DNA of 53,294 nt from Actinobacteria bacterium UBA2184 (GTDB taxonomy: Bacteria > Actinomycetota > Coriobacteriia > Anaerosomatales > Anaerosomataceae). The position numbers were made by a program, and so were the translations under genes. The stretch is from assembly GCA_002328745.1 (NCBI GenBank), contig DCVQ01000029.1:25979-79272 (forward strand), in the 5' to 3' direction. Of this stretch, positions 9,028-17,455 are shown piece by piece (the stretch's first letter is position 1; every line of letters starts with the position of its first letter). The notes under the pieces were generated by a model, which was not told where the DNA came from, did not search any database, and was given only the letters and a program-made list of their open reading frames with translations.

Positions 9028-9998
9028 CGGTCGCCGGGGCGGTCGCTCTCGCGCTCGGCCCGTAGCTCGCGCACCTCGGCGTGCAGGCGGATGAGCGCAC
9101 GCCGAAGCTCGACCACCTGCGCAGCGATGAGCGAGAAGCTCAGCATGATCGCGCCGCCCACGAAGAGCAGTAGCATGATCGTCATGAGCGGCCGCTCGGG
9201 ATTGAGCTCGCCGCCGAGGTAGACCGAGAGCAGATACGCGCCGACGGCGAGCGCGGCTACGAGCACCGCGATGCCGGCGTACGAGAGCAGGTCGGCGGGA
9301 CGCGAGAGCACGCTGAAGAGCAGGTGGCTCGCCACGGTGGCCCTCGGTTTGAACTTGGACGTGCCCTTGCGGCGCGTGCGGAGCACGGCGGGCATCTCGG
9401 CGATGCGCCAGCCGAGCGTCATGGCCTGCGAGAGGATCTCGAGGTGGATCTCTTTGCTGTCGCTTTCGAGGGCGAGTTGCCGCAGCGACCCGGTGCGGTA
9501 GGCGCGCACGATGCCGGTGCTCGTGTAGACCGGCTGGGGCAGCGCGCGGCGCAGGATCCAGTTGCCGACCCGCGAGAACGCGAGCCGCGCGAACGGCACG
9601 CCCTCCACGGCGCCGCCGGGCATATACGGGGACGCGAGCACGACGTCGAGCTCGGGGTCTGCGAGCAGCAGGCGCACCATGCCGACGCCCACGTCGGGCG
9701 TGTAGCTCAAGTCGGCGTCGAGCGTGACGACGATGTCGCCGGCGGCCGCCGCAAAGCCGCGCCGGAGCGCGTAACCGCGGCCGCGGTTCACGTGGTAGAT
9801 CACGGGCCGGATGCGCACGTCGCCGGCCGCGAGACGCTCGAGTTCGACGGCGGTGGCGTCGGTGGAGCCGTCGTTGACGGGGACGAGCTCGTAGCTCCAG
9901 CCCTCCGCGGCGAGCGCCGCGGCAACCGCCGAGAGCGTTTCCGCGACGTTCTCCTCTTCGTCGAACATCGGGATGACCACCGAGACGAGCGGTGCCAT
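9024..9998 (-). CDS. Polyprenyl-phosphate-type GT2 glycosyltransferase with two TM helices
   Basis: 324 residues. The ATG at 9998 is preceded by AAGGGGG at about 8 nt, and the GT2 fold starts at once (MAPLVSVVIPMFDEEENV). Motifs: VPVNDGSTD, VTLDADLSY and the acceptor-site segment IVRAYRTGSL. Two TM helices (about 240-290) and a short charged, coiled-coil-like tail follow, as in dolichyl/undecaprenyl-phosphate mannose or glucose synthases. It would supply lipid-linked sugar to GT-C enzymes such as the one at 3871-6210. Longer upstream readings of this frame are not supported by a ribosome site. Confidence 0.85.
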   Translation of the reverse strand: MAPLVSVVIPMFDEEENVAETLSAVAAALAAEGWSYELVPVNDGSTDATAVELERLAAGDVRIRPVIYHVNRGRGYALRRGFAAAAGDIVVTLDADLSYTPDVGVGMVRLLLADPELDVVLASPYMPGGAVEGVPFARLAFSRVGNWILRRALPQPVYTSTGIVRAYRTGSLRQLALESDSKEIHLEILSQAMTLGWRIAEMPAVLRTRRKGTSKFKPRATVASHLLFSVLSRPADLLSYAGIAVLVAALAVGAYLLSVYLGGELNPERPLMTIMLLLFVGGAIMLSFSLIAAQVVELRRALIRLHAEVRELRAERESDRPGDR

Positions 9999-10033
9999 GC
10001 AGCGCCCCCTTCTGCAAGAAACGACCTGCCGAC

Positions 10034-10039
10034 AGTATA
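10034..10039 (-). promoter_or_regulatory. Possible -10 element for the GT2 gene
   Basis: The - strand reads TATACT about 36 nt upstream of the ATG at 9998. No convincing -35 lies 16-18 nt upstream, so this is a weak call. Confidence 0.35.
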
Positions 10040-10062
10040 TGCGCAGGTCAGAACGAGCGCAC

Positions 10063-10124
10063 GGCGACGGGTGCGGCGGGCGGACGCGCGGGCGGCGACG
10101 GGTGCGGCGGGCGGACGCGCGGGC
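10063..10124. repeat. Two-copy 31-bp GC-rich tandem repeat
   Basis: Two consecutive copies of a 31-bp unit beginning GGCGACGGGTGCGGCGGGCG (10063-10093 and 10094-10124) lie between the GT2 gene and the small membrane protein. It is a simple tandem duplication in non-coding DNA with no evident function. Confidence 0.8.
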
Positions 10125-10171
10125 GGGTGCAGCGGCCGAGCGGGGGCCGCCCGTTCGGCCGAGCGCGACCC

Positions 10172-10627
10172 CTACCGCTTGGCGCGGGGCGTCGTGACGA
10201 GCGCGAGCGCGCCGCCGGTGAGGGCGGCCATCCACTGGAGCACCGGCGAGACGACGATCATCAGCACCAGCCAGCCGATCATCGAAGCCTGCGACGTGTA
10301 GAGGATGAGCGGGATGCCGAACTCGACGGCATCGAAGCCGGGATCGAACGCGTTCGGGACCTGCGGCGACCAGATGACGAGCGCGAGCAGCAGGGTCACC
10401 CCGGCGAGGCCGGCGCCCCACACGAGCAGCTGCCTGAGGCCGGTGGCGGGATCGAGCCCCGCGGGACCCGCCGCGCGCTGGAAGCGGCGAACCAGCCACC
10501 AGCCGACCGGGAAGCCGAGGAGGATTGCGAATACCGGCACGCCCATGCCGAGCCCGACCGCGAAGACGTTCGCGAGCGCCATGATGATCTCGGGCAGATG
10601 GTCGCGCCAGAAGGAGCGGTGCACCAC
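10172..10627 (-). CDS. Small four-helix membrane protein of unknown function
   Basis: 151 residues from GTG at 10627, which follows a GAGAGGGGA ribosome-site-like stretch; ATG at 10654 is the alternative. Four hydrophobic helices are visible (ALANVFAVGLGMGVPVFAIL; LLVWGAGLAGVTLLLALVI; and two C-terminal). The middle part has PQVPNAFDPGFDAVEFGIPL before the third helix. I do not recognise the family. It lies downstream of the DUF2779 gene on the same strand and could be co-transcribed with it. Confidence 0.6.
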   Translation of the reverse strand: MVHRSFWRDHLPEIIMALANVFAVGLGMGVPVFAILLGFPVGWWLVRRFQRAAGPAGLDPATGLRQLLVWGAGLAGVTLLLALVIWSPQVPNAFDPGFDAVEFGIPLILYTSQASMIGWLVLMIVVSPVLQWMAALTGGALALVTTPRAKR

Positions 10628-10736
10628 AGGTCCCCTCTCGTGGGAGTGCGTCATCTGCCACGGTAGCAGACGCACGCGAGTGGCGCGGAGCGCGCGACCG
10701 CCGGGACCCGACCGCGCTCGGTCCGCGCCGCTCTCG

Positions 10737-12224
10737 CTACGCGGGCGCGTCGGCGAGCCGCTGCATCTCCTGCAGCAGCCGCACCATCGCCCACGTGTCG
10801 AGCCCGCAGTACTCGCGCAGCGCGGCGTACGTCGCCTCCGCCTCGCCCGCGTCCGCCACGCCGGTGAGCACCCGCAGGCAGCGCACGCTCGCGGTCTGTC
10901 CGTCGGCGATCTCGAGGCCCTCGTACGAGCAGTCGGGACACCAGGCCGGCAGCACGTACTTGATGCTGGAGCGGCCCGCCGAGAGCGGGTGGCGGGTGTG
11001 GACGCGCACGACGCGCTCGAGGTCCCACAGACGCGCGATCACCGCCTCGATGGCGGGCGCGAGGTCGGGAAGCGCGACCGCAAGCGCCGCGAGTTGCGTG
11101 CGCTCGTAGGCGGTGTAGTGCGCGACCGAGCCCGACTCGCCGAGGTCGGCGAGCAGGCGCGTCGCAAGCGCGCGCCGGGGGTCGTCGGCGCCCTCGTACA
11201 GGTACTCGCGGTGCTCGATGCGGCCGTTGCTGTCCTGGACGTGCACCGAGTACTGGAACGGGATCGTCTGGTACGGATGCGTCCCGGGCCACAGCGGCAG
11301 CGCCGGGGCGACCGTCTCGAAGTCGAGGTGGTAGACCGGCCACGTGACGCCGCCGAGCTCGCGGGCGAGACCCGCGGCGTCCACGTGCGGCACACCGCTC
11401 TTCACGACGCTCACGGCCTCGGCCTGCGCGGCGCTCAGCCCCCCGAAGTCGTCGGGGATGTCGGCGATCGAGGTGATGCGCGCATCGAGCAGCCGGTGCA
11501 GCACCACCTCGGGGAGGCGCGGCAGCGCGGTGACGGGGTGCTCGGCGGGCAGGAACGCGTGGCAGTGCTCGTAGAAGTCGCACGTGTAGGGGCTCGTGCA
11601 CTGCGACCCGATGCGCATCGCCGGCATGCGGCCCTCGAGCATCGTCTGGAAGCGCGCCAGCGCGGCGGGCACCTGCGGCATGAACGCCCGGGCGTCGTCG
11701 GTCACCTCCGCGATCGTGAAGAGCGCCTGCGGATCGTACGGTACGCCATCCCACACATAGGTGTTGTTGAGATGCACGACGTTGATGCTGCGAAGCGGCA
11801 CGCCCGAGCCCTCGATCGCGTACGCCTGCACGGCCGCATCGGTGACGTGCTGCGCCTTGAGCGAGGCGGTGGACTTCACCTCATAAAGGTCCCAGCGGCC
11901 GTCGTCGGCCGCCACCAGGATGTCGGCACGGCAGAACGCGCCGTTGTGCTCGAACGCGGGCTCGTAGAGGACGGTTGCCCCGCCGGTGAGGAGGCTCGCC
12001 GTGGTGGCGAGCGCGCCTTCGGGGTTGCGGAAGTCCTCGGTGACCTCGACGCCGCCCCCGAAGAGCTCCTGGGCGAGCCGCCCGACCGACGTGCCCTGGT
12101 CGAACGTCCACTGCAGCGTCTCGCCCACCGGGGTGGCGAGCTCGGAACGGTTGATGGCGAGCCAGAGCGCCTTCTCGCACTGAAGGCCCTTCTGGAAGCG
12201 CGATTTTGAGATGCGGCGTTTCAT
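10737..12224 (-). CDS. DUF2779 nuclease with RecB-like Fe-S domain
   Basis: 495 residues starting MKRRISKSRFQKGLQCEKALW. The N-terminal 240 residues look like a RecB/Cas4-like PD-(D/E)XK domain: CRADILVAADDGRWDLYEVKS supplies the D...E-x-K core. Cys17 plus the Cys-x5-Cys-x5-Cys of QCTSPYTCDFYEHC form a likely 4Fe-4S site. The C-terminal half is DUF2779, an RNase H-like exonuclease fold (VYHLDFETVAPALPLW as the DxE motif; a late LDTWAM). The protein probably acts on DNA ends in repair or defence. The start lies 6 nt downstream of a -10 element, suggesting a leaderless mRNA; see the promoter entry. Much longer readings of this frame upstream are non-coding. Confidence 0.85.
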   Translation of the reverse strand: MKRRISKSRFQKGLQCEKALWLAINRSELATPVGETLQWTFDQGTSVGRLAQELFGGGVEVTEDFRNPEGALATTASLLTGGATVLYEPAFEHNGAFCRADILVAADDGRWDLYEVKSTASLKAQHVTDAAVQAYAIEGSGVPLRSINVVHLNNTYVWDGVPYDPQALFTIAEVTDDARAFMPQVPAALARFQTMLEGRMPAMRIGSQCTSPYTCDFYEHCHAFLPAEHPVTALPRLPEVVLHRLLDARITSIADIPDDFGGLSAAQAEAVSVVKSGVPHVDAAGLARELGGVTWPVYHLDFETVAPALPLWPGTHPYQTIPFQYSVHVQDSNGRIEHREYLYEGADDPRRALATRLLADLGESGSVAHYTAYERTQLAALAVALPDLAPAIEAVIARLWDLERVVRVHTRHPLSAGRSSIKYVLPAWCPDCSYEGLEIADGQTASVRCLRVLTGVADAGEAEATYAALREYCGLDTWAMVRLLQEMQRLADAPA

Positions 12225-12230
12225 GGGACC

Positions 12231-12253
12231 AGTGTAGCGCGGGGGTATGACAC
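12231..12253 (-). promoter_or_regulatory. RecA-NDp/PafBC-like DNA-damage promoter, site 1
   Basis: On the - strand GTGTCATAC is followed by 8 nt and then TACACT. This is the layout of the mycobacterial PafBC-dependent promoter (TTGTCRGTG-N8-TAnnnT). The -10 is 6 nt from the ATG at 12224, so the transcript would start at or next to the initiation codon. Five similar sites occur in this window. Confidence 0.55.
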
Positions 12254-12270
12254 GCAACCGCCCGTCGGCC

Positions 12271-12299
12271 TTGAGTGGTGTGCGACACACCCGTAGGAT
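12271..12299 (+). promoter_or_regulatory. Sigma-70-type promoter of the subtilase gene
   Basis: TTGAGT, a spacer of exactly 17 nt, and TAGGAT lie 66 nt upstream of the ATG at 12366. A GGGGAGGG ribosome site precedes that ATG. Confidence 0.6.
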
Positions 12300-12365
12300 G
12301 GGAGGCGACGCGATGCCGCAAGGCGTCGCGCCTACACGTAGAACCGACAAGACCGGGGAGGGCGC

Positions 12366-14858
12366 ATGTCGGCAGAACACGACACGAGCACGGGCTGGTA
12401 CGTTCGCGGCACCGACGGCCAGCAGGAGTGGCAGCAGGGGCCGTACTCGTGGGCCGAGCTGGTGGGCTACGCGCGCGACGGCCGGCTGCAGCCGCACAAC
12501 ACCGTGTGGCACGCGAGCGTGAACGACTGGGTGCTCGCGAGCACCGTGCCCGGGCTGTTCGGCGCGCCGGCGCAGGCGGCTCCCGCTGCCGTGTCCGCAG
12601 TCGCCGCTGTCGCCCCCGCGGCTCCGAAGAGGAAGCGCGGCGCGCTCGTGGCGATCGCCGCCGTGTCGGCCGTGATCGTGATCGCGGGCGCCGGCTTCGG
12701 CACCTGGTGGTTCCTCAACCGCGACGGCAAGCCCGCCGACAAGACTCCCCAGCCGGGCGACCTCGGCGCTGCCGAGTGTGCCCTCCCGGACGCCGACACG
12801 CTCGTGGCCACGGACGACTGGGGCGAGGTGCCCGCCGGCCAGCTGCTCATGATGATGGAGGAGGGCGCGAGCCGCGACGACGCCGAGGCGGCTGCCGGGT
12901 CCTTCGGCGGAGAGGTCGTCGGCGAGGTGGAGTACGTCGGCCTCTACCAGGTGGCGTTCGACGGGTCGTCGGAGAGCGACCTGATGGCCGCCATCGATGA
13001 CGCCGAGAGCGCCGACGGCGTGGAGTACGCCTACCCGCTCACGCAGATCCAGCTCGACGAGGAGATCTGGGGCGTGCGGAGCGACGCGTTCGCCGACCCG
13101 GTGTACGCGGGCACGGCCGGCAAGAGCCTCGAGGCGATCGGCGTGAGCAAGGCGTGGACGTACATCAACGGCGCGGGCATCGATCTTAACGACGTGAAGG
13201 TCGGCGTGGTGGATGACGGCATCTACCTGCCGGGCGAGGGCGCCGAGAACGAGTTCGAGGGCAGCGGCGTGAAGCTTGAGTTCCCCGACAAGAACGCCGG
13301 CGAGCGCGAGGCGGCCGACGTCCATAACGGCACGACCAACGCGGCCGGCAGCCACGGCACGGCGGTGGCAACCGTCATCGGCGGCGACCCCGACAACGGC
13401 GGGCCCGCAGGCGTGGCCGGGCCGCTCAAAGACAAGCTCACCATCTCGATGATCAACATCTTCGGCGGCCAGTACGGCGACTCGGAGACCACCGCCGATC
13501 CCGACGACGTCACCAAGCAGGAGTGGTCGCCGGGTCACACGTACTCCATCGGCGCGCTCGTGGCCCTCAAGAAGCAGATCGAGAACGGCGCCACGGTGAT
13601 CAACTGCTCGTGGGGCAGCAGCAACGCCCACCCCAAGGACGTGGAGACGTATACGCACTTCTTCACGAAGATGGCCGAGGACTACCCGGACGTGCTGTTC
13701 GTGTGCTCGGGCGGCAACGGCGGCAAGGAGATGGACGGCGCGAAGCGCTACCCGAGCGGCCTGAAGCTGCCGAACATGATCACCGTCGGCGCGCTCGAAG
13801 CCGATGGCACGCGTGCCGAGTACGGCGACTGGGCGAGCGACGACTACGAGATCACGCTCGGCGCGCCGGGCACCGACCAGGTGGTGGGCCTTGGGCCCGA
13901 CGGTCCGGTGGTGCAAAGCGGCAGCAGCTTCTCGGCGCCGCAGGTGGCGGCCGCCGCGGCGATGCTCAAGGCGATCGACCCCGAGCTGGAGGCGGGAGAC
14001 ATCAAGCGGATCCTCACCGAGACGGCGCGAGACGGCGTGCCCAACACGTCGGGGGACCCGAACGCGACCTCCAAGCTCGTGCCGAGCGAGATGGGCGGCA
14101 AGATCCTCGCGGTGGACGAGGCGGTGCTCAAGGTCATCAACGACATGCGGAAGAGAAACGACCAGGACCCACTCGATCCGGAGGACCTCGAGGGGGCGGC
14201 GTGGGTCGACGCCGTGGCGATCACCGGCGAGCCGGGCGAATACCTCGTGCGTGGGATCGTGGAGAGGGTCGGAAGCAAGGGGACCACGCTCAAGATCGAG
14301 GTGTACGGCGAGAACTACTCCATCGGCGGGAAGACCGAGCAGTCGCTCGAGAGCGCCGGTGAGGTGGAGTGGGACGTGACGCTTCCCGGCGGCAGCGGCA
14401 GCATCAAGGTGACCCGCACCGATACGGGGGCCTCAAGCCTCATCGTCATCGATTCGATCGACCCCAACGGGCTGTGGTCGGGCTCGTTCACGTACACCAC
14501 CATCCAGCTCAGCGGCGAGTACTCGGAAGTCGAGGGGTGCAGCACCGAGGACCTCGAAGCGCTCAAGGGCACGCCGATGCCGATGACGCTCGAGATCACC
14601 GTGGACGACTCGGGCACCGGCACGGCGACGATGTTCGTCGACCCGTCGGTCGTCCAGGAGGACGCGAGTGGCGACTACACCGACCTCGCCGTGACGCTGA
14701 ACGGCACGTCGCTCTCGTTCTCAGGCGGCGATGGCGTGATGATGTCGGCAGACATGAGCCGGAGCGGCAGCACGCTCACGATGACGGGCACGCTCAGCTG
14801 GAGCGGCGAAGGGTTCACGGTGGAGGGCGTGTTCACGCTCACGAAATCGGCACTGTAG
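12366..14858 (+). CDS. Membrane-anchored subtilisin-like protease (S8) with N-terminal GYF-2 domain
   Basis: 830 residues. An N-terminal GYF_2 domain (about 10-65: GWYVRGTDG, QGPYSWAELVGYARDGRL, NTVWHASVNDW) is followed by an Ala/Pro linker and a single TM helix (about 95-118), so the rest should be outside the cell. A propeptide-like region precedes the S8 domain. Its catalytic residues are Asp in VGVVDDGIYLPG, His in AGSHGTAVATVIGG and Ser in QSGSSFSAPQVAAAAAML, with the oxyanion Asn in VINCSWGSS. About 230 C-terminal residues are beta-rich and unclassified. A cytoplasmic GYF domain suggests a link between an internal partner and surface proteolysis. Confidence 0.85.
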   Translation: MSAEHDTSTGWYVRGTDGQQEWQQGPYSWAELVGYARDGRLQPHNTVWHASVNDWVLASTVPGLFGAPAQAAPAAVSAVAAVAPAAPKRKRGALVAIAAVSAVIVIAGAGFGTWWFLNRDGKPADKTPQPGDLGAAECALPDADTLVATDDWGEVPAGQLLMMMEEGASRDDAEAAAGSFGGEVVGEVEYVGLYQVAFDGSSESDLMAAIDDAESADGVEYAYPLTQIQLDEEIWGVRSDAFADPVYAGTAGKSLEAIGVSKAWTYINGAGIDLNDVKVGVVDDGIYLPGEGAENEFEGSGVKLEFPDKNAGEREAADVHNGTTNAAGSHGTAVATVIGGDPDNGGPAGVAGPLKDKLTISMINIFGGQYGDSETTADPDDVTKQEWSPGHTYSIGALVALKKQIENGATVINCSWGSSNAHPKDVETYTHFFTKMAEDYPDVLFVCSGGNGGKEMDGAKRYPSGLKLPNMITVGALEADGTRAEYGDWASDDYEITLGAPGTDQVVGLGPDGPVVQSGSSFSAPQVAAAAAMLKAIDPELEAGDIKRILTETARDGVPNTSGDPNATSKLVPSEMGGKILAVDEAVLKVINDMRKRNDQDPLDPEDLEGAAWVDAVAITGEPGEYLVRGIVERVGSKGTTLKIEVYGENYSIGGKTEQSLESAGEVEWDVTLPGGSGSIKVTRTDTGASSLIVIDSIDPNGLWSGSFTYTTIQLSGEYSEVEGCSTEDLEALKGTPMPMTLEITVDDSGTGTATMFVDPSVVQEDASGDYTDLAVTLNGTSLSFSGGDGVMMSADMSRSGSTLTMTGTLSWSGEGFTVEGVFTLTKSAL

Positions 14859-14868
14859 CGGTGCGACC

Positions 14869-15798
14869 GTGAGCCCGGAGCTGCTGCGCTTCACGGTCGG
14901 CGAGCATGAGTACGTGCTGCGCGCGTACTCGACCTTCTACACGCTCGCGTGGATCGCAGGTCCGCTGCTGGCGGCCTGGGTGGCGCACCGGCGCGGCATC
15001 GCGTGGGCGCGCGCGCTCGGCACCTACGCGCTCGCGCTCGCAGCGGGCATCGTTGGCGCGCGGGTGCTCGACTTGTTCGTGGCGTGGCGCTTCTACAAGG
15101 CCGACCCGTCGCGAATGTGGGCACTCGACTTCAGCGGCTTCTCGCTCTACGGCGGCCTCGTGGTGGCGACCCTCGTCGGGTGGGCGCTCGCGCGCGCCTG
15201 GCGGCTGCCCGCGTGGCGGCTCGCCGACGCGGCCGTGCCGGGCGTTGCGCTCGCGATCGTGCTCATGCGCACGGGGTGCTTCCTTAACGGCTGCTGCTAC
15301 GGACTGCCGAGCACGCTGCCGTGGGCCGTCACCTACCCGCTCGGGTCGCCCGCGTGGCAGGCCGAGCTCGCCAGGAGCGCGCTTCGGGCGTTCGGCGGCG
15401 GCAGTGCGATCGCGGTGCCGACCGTGCACCCCACGCAGCTCTACGAGATGGCCGCCGCAGTGGTGCTCGCGGGACTGGCGTGGTGGCTGGGGCGGCGCCC
15501 GCGGGTGGCCGACGGACCGGAGACGGCGAGCGCTGGCGTTCGCCCGCGGGTGGCCGACGGCGTGCCGGCGCTCGTCTTCGCGATCGGCTTCACGCTCGCG
15601 CGGCTCGGCAACGGGTTCCTGCGCGCGCGGCAGTCCACCATCACCGCGCCGGTGTGGTTCTACCCGGTGGCGTACGGAGCGCTGGCGGTCGCGCTCGCGG
15701 TGCTGCTGGCGGCGCGGGTGCGCGCGGGCCGACGGGGCGACACGCGGCTGCCGGCGCCGAAGGCGGGTGCGGGCGAGGGGCAGGGGGCGACGGACTAG
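14869..15798 (+). CDS. lgt: Prolipoprotein diacylglyceryl transferase family protein (divergent Lgt)
   Basis: 309 residues from GTG at 14869, with about seven TM helices. Family features: FSLYGGLVVA, the signature region MRTGCFLNGCCYG and VHPTQLYEM. Lgt transfers diacylglycerol from phosphatidylglycerol to the lipobox cysteine of prelipoproteins. In the signature the usual RxGNFxN is replaced by RTGCFLNGCC, as in divergent actinobacterial and clostridial members, so a role in a different lipid transfer is possible. Only 10 nt separate it from the subtilase gene. Its stop shares CTAG with the convergent fic gene. Confidence 0.75.
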   Translation: MSPELLRFTVGEHEYVLRAYSTFYTLAWIAGPLLAAWVAHRRGIAWARALGTYALALAAGIVGARVLDLFVAWRFYKADPSRMWALDFSGFSLYGGLVVATLVGWALARAWRLPAWRLADAAVPGVALAIVLMRTGCFLNGCCYGLPSTLPWAVTYPLGSPAWQAELARSALRAFGGGSAIAVPTVHPTQLYEMAAAVVLAGLAWWLGRRPRVADGPETASAGVRPRVADGVPALVFAIGFTLARLGNGFLRARQSTITAPVWFYPVAYGALAVALAVLLAARVRAGRRGDTRLPAPKAGAGEGQGATD

Positions 15799-16646
15799 CG
15801 GGACCCGTGCACGCGATCGGCGAGACGGGCGAGCGCCCACTGTCGCTGCGCGTCAAACGGCGATGCGACCGGTGGCTCGCCCAGTCCCGCCGCGGCGGCA
15901 ACGGCCTTCACCAGTGCGGCGCTGCCGGTGTAGGCGCGTGAGCGGCCGGCACCCGACGCGGTGAGCAACCCGCTCGCTTCGAGCCGGACGAGATCGGCAC
16001 TCGCGGTAGCGACGGAGACGTCGCTGAGCGCCCGGTAGTAGCGATTGGTGACCTCGCGCCCGAAGAATGCGTCGAAAAGCGCATCGACCACCCGCGGCGA
16101 CATCCCCAGCTCCTCGGTGGCGATGTCCTCGAGCACGCCCCAGAGCGTCCGCTCGGTCGCCTGGCGCAATGACAGCGCGTCGACCTGAAGGCGCTGCGCA
16201 CGGATGTGCGACTCGACGAACGGCGTGACGTCGACGTCATCGTTCCATGCAGCGCCGAGGCAGTCGAACGACGCGTAGTGGTCGGCACGATGCGCCCCCC
16301 ACCACTCTTCGAGGCTCGTGAACTCCGGCCGCGTAAAGCCGCCGCGATACATCGCGAGCGAGGCGAGCACACGCGCAGTGCGCCTGTTGCCGTCCGAGAA
16401 CGGGTGGATGCCGGCGAGCCGGACATGGACCAGCGCGGCCAGCGCCGGAGGCGGCACGTGAGAGGCGTTGTGCTGCGCGAATGCGGCGAGCTCGTCGACG
16501 AGCCGGGGCACGAGTTGCGCGTCTGGCGGGTGGTAGACCGTCCGCCCCTCGCCCGCGATCGCGAGGAAGACGGGGCCCAGACGGAATCGACCAGCGCCCG
16601 ACGCATACGAACCGCCCATAACGCGATCGTGGATACCAAGGATCAA
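15795..16646 (-). CDS. Fic catalytic domain (AMPylase-like), downstream part of a split fic gene
   Basis: 283 residues with the Fic motif in IHPFSDGNRRTARVLAS. The canonical HPFxxGNGR is altered, the second Gly being Arg. A C-terminal winged-helix follows (about 195-245, 'SVATASADLVRLEASGLL'). Fic enzymes transfer AMP or other phospho-moieties to target hydroxyls. The frame opens with TTG at 16646, overlapping the stop of the upstream N-terminal part (TTGA). The residues after it (LILGIHDRVM) continue the fold without a gap, so this is most simply one gene interrupted by a single frame change near 16646. Confidence 0.8.
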   Translation of the reverse strand: MILGIHDRVMGGSYASGAGRFRLGPVFLAIAGEGRTVYHPPDAQLVPRLVDELAAFAQHNASHVPPPALAALVHVRLAGIHPFSDGNRRTARVLASLAMYRGGFTRPEFTSLEEWWGAHRADHYASFDCLGAAWNDDVDVTPFVESHIRAQRLQVDALSLRQATERTLWGVLEDIATEELGMSPRVVDALFDAFFGREVTNRYYRALSDVSVATASADLVRLEASGLLTASGAGRSRAYTGSAALVKAVAAAAGLGEPPVASPFDAQRQWALARLADRVHGSR

Positions 16647-16963
16647 CCGGACTGCCAGGCGAAGCCCGGATCGTCCGCCCTGCGCAACACGAACGACATC
16701 GCGTCCCGGTAGCCCTCTACGAGGCGCGCATCTTCGGCGCTCACCGTGGTCGGCCGTTCGCCCGCAAGAATCCGGCGCACCTCGTCCACCGTGACCGGGA
16801 CGCCCTCCATGGCTGTGGATGCAGCTGTGGACGCGGCCTCAAGATCCCGCCTCAGCCGACCCGCCCATCGGCGCGGCAACACACCCCGATCGAGCTCATA
16901 GCGAAGCCGCTCGATGCGCTCGAGGTCAGACTCGATCTGCGCGGTGATCTGCCAGCGGTACAT
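16643..16963 (-). CDS. Fic N-terminal part with inhibitory-helix motif, upstream part of a split fic gene
   Basis: 106 residues. STAMEGVPVTVDEVRRIL fits the (S/T)xxxE(G/N) inhibitory helix of Fic proteins. It is followed by the usual linker to the catalytic domain (EGYRDAMSFVLRRADD), where the frame ends. In class I Fic systems the inhibitor helix is a separate small protein, so a functional two-gene arrangement is conceivable. However, the sequence resembles the N-terminus of single-chain Fic proteins, so a frameshift (real, programmed or a sequencing error) is more likely. A GAGGCAGG ribosome site precedes the ATG at 16963. Confidence 0.7.
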   Translation of the reverse strand: MYRWQITAQIESDLERIERLRYELDRGVLPRRWAGRLRRDLEAASTAASTAMEGVPVTVDEVRRILAGERPTTVSAEDARLVEGYRDAMSFVLRRADDPGFAWQSG

Positions 16964-16986
16964 GGGAACCTGCCTCGATTACTCAT

Positions 16987-17020
16987 CTAATCTCCTAGTA
17001 GATTAGTAGATTAATCTCCT
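16987..17020. promoter_or_regulatory. Palindromic operator-like repeats upstream of fic
   Basis: CTAATCT (16987-16993) and AGATTAG (17000-17006) form a perfect 7-bp inverted repeat with a 6-nt gap. The half-site TAATCTCCT recurs at 16988-16996 and 17012-17020. The cluster ends 24 nt upstream of the fic N-terminal ATG and stands out in this GC-rich sequence, suggesting a repressor site. Confidence 0.5.
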
Positions 17021-17053
17021 GATAGCAGGACTACGGAGCTGCCGACGAGCCCG

Positions 17054-17455
17054 CTACCCCACCCACTCCACCCGCAGCCCCTGCTCTGCGAGCGGCAGGA
17101 AGTCCGCGTCGCCGGTGAGTAGGGGTGCGCCGAGCGTTGCGGCAAGCGCGGCGGCGAACGAGTCGCCGAGTCCGAGCCCGAATCGCGCCTTGAACTCGGC
17201 GGCTGTGGTGGCGAGTTCCTGCGTGACATCAACGACCTCGAGCGGGATGCGTCCGAGCAGCGCCGACGCGGCGGCGGCCGCGTGCTGATCGCGATGCCGG
17301 CGCAGCACGGAGAGCACCTCGCACCAGTTCACGCTGGAGATCACCACGCGCCACGACCCGCGGTATCCCGCGATACGGTCGCGCACCGTCTGGCCGACCG
17401 GCTCGCCGCTGAGCAGCGCCACGAGCGGCTGTGCATCGAGCACCACGGACCCCAT
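17054..17455 (-). CDS. vapC: PIN-domain ribonuclease toxin, VapC family
   Basis: 133 residues. The PIN acidic residues are visible: Asp7 in VVLDAQPLV, Glu in SVNWCEVLSVL, Asp in LGLGDSFAAALA and Asp in LTGDADFLPL. VapC toxins are Mg-dependent endoribonucleases, usually cutting tRNA or rRNA. Its ATG overlaps the antitoxin stop (TGATG), the usual coupled arrangement. The last Asp and a C-terminal strand (LRVEWVG) are intact, so it is probably functional. Confidence 0.88.
   Translation of the reverse strand: MGSVVLDAQPLVALLSGEPVGQTVRDRIAGYRGSWRVVISSVNWCEVLSVLRRHRDQHAAAAASALLGRIPLEVVDVTQELATTAAEFKARFGLGLGDSFAAALAATLGAPLLTGDADFLPLAEQGLRVEWVG

Noticed and set aside
10063..10124. CRISPR array
   Set aside because: There are only two adjacent copies without spacers.
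12225..13916. Upstream extension of the DUF2779 frame
   Set aside because: It crosses the promoter and runs antisense to the subtilase; domain sequence begins only at 12224.
16980..17020. Insertion-sequence end or attachment site
   Set aside because: The repeats are short, local and adjacent to a start site; no transposase or integrase gene is visible anywhere in the window.
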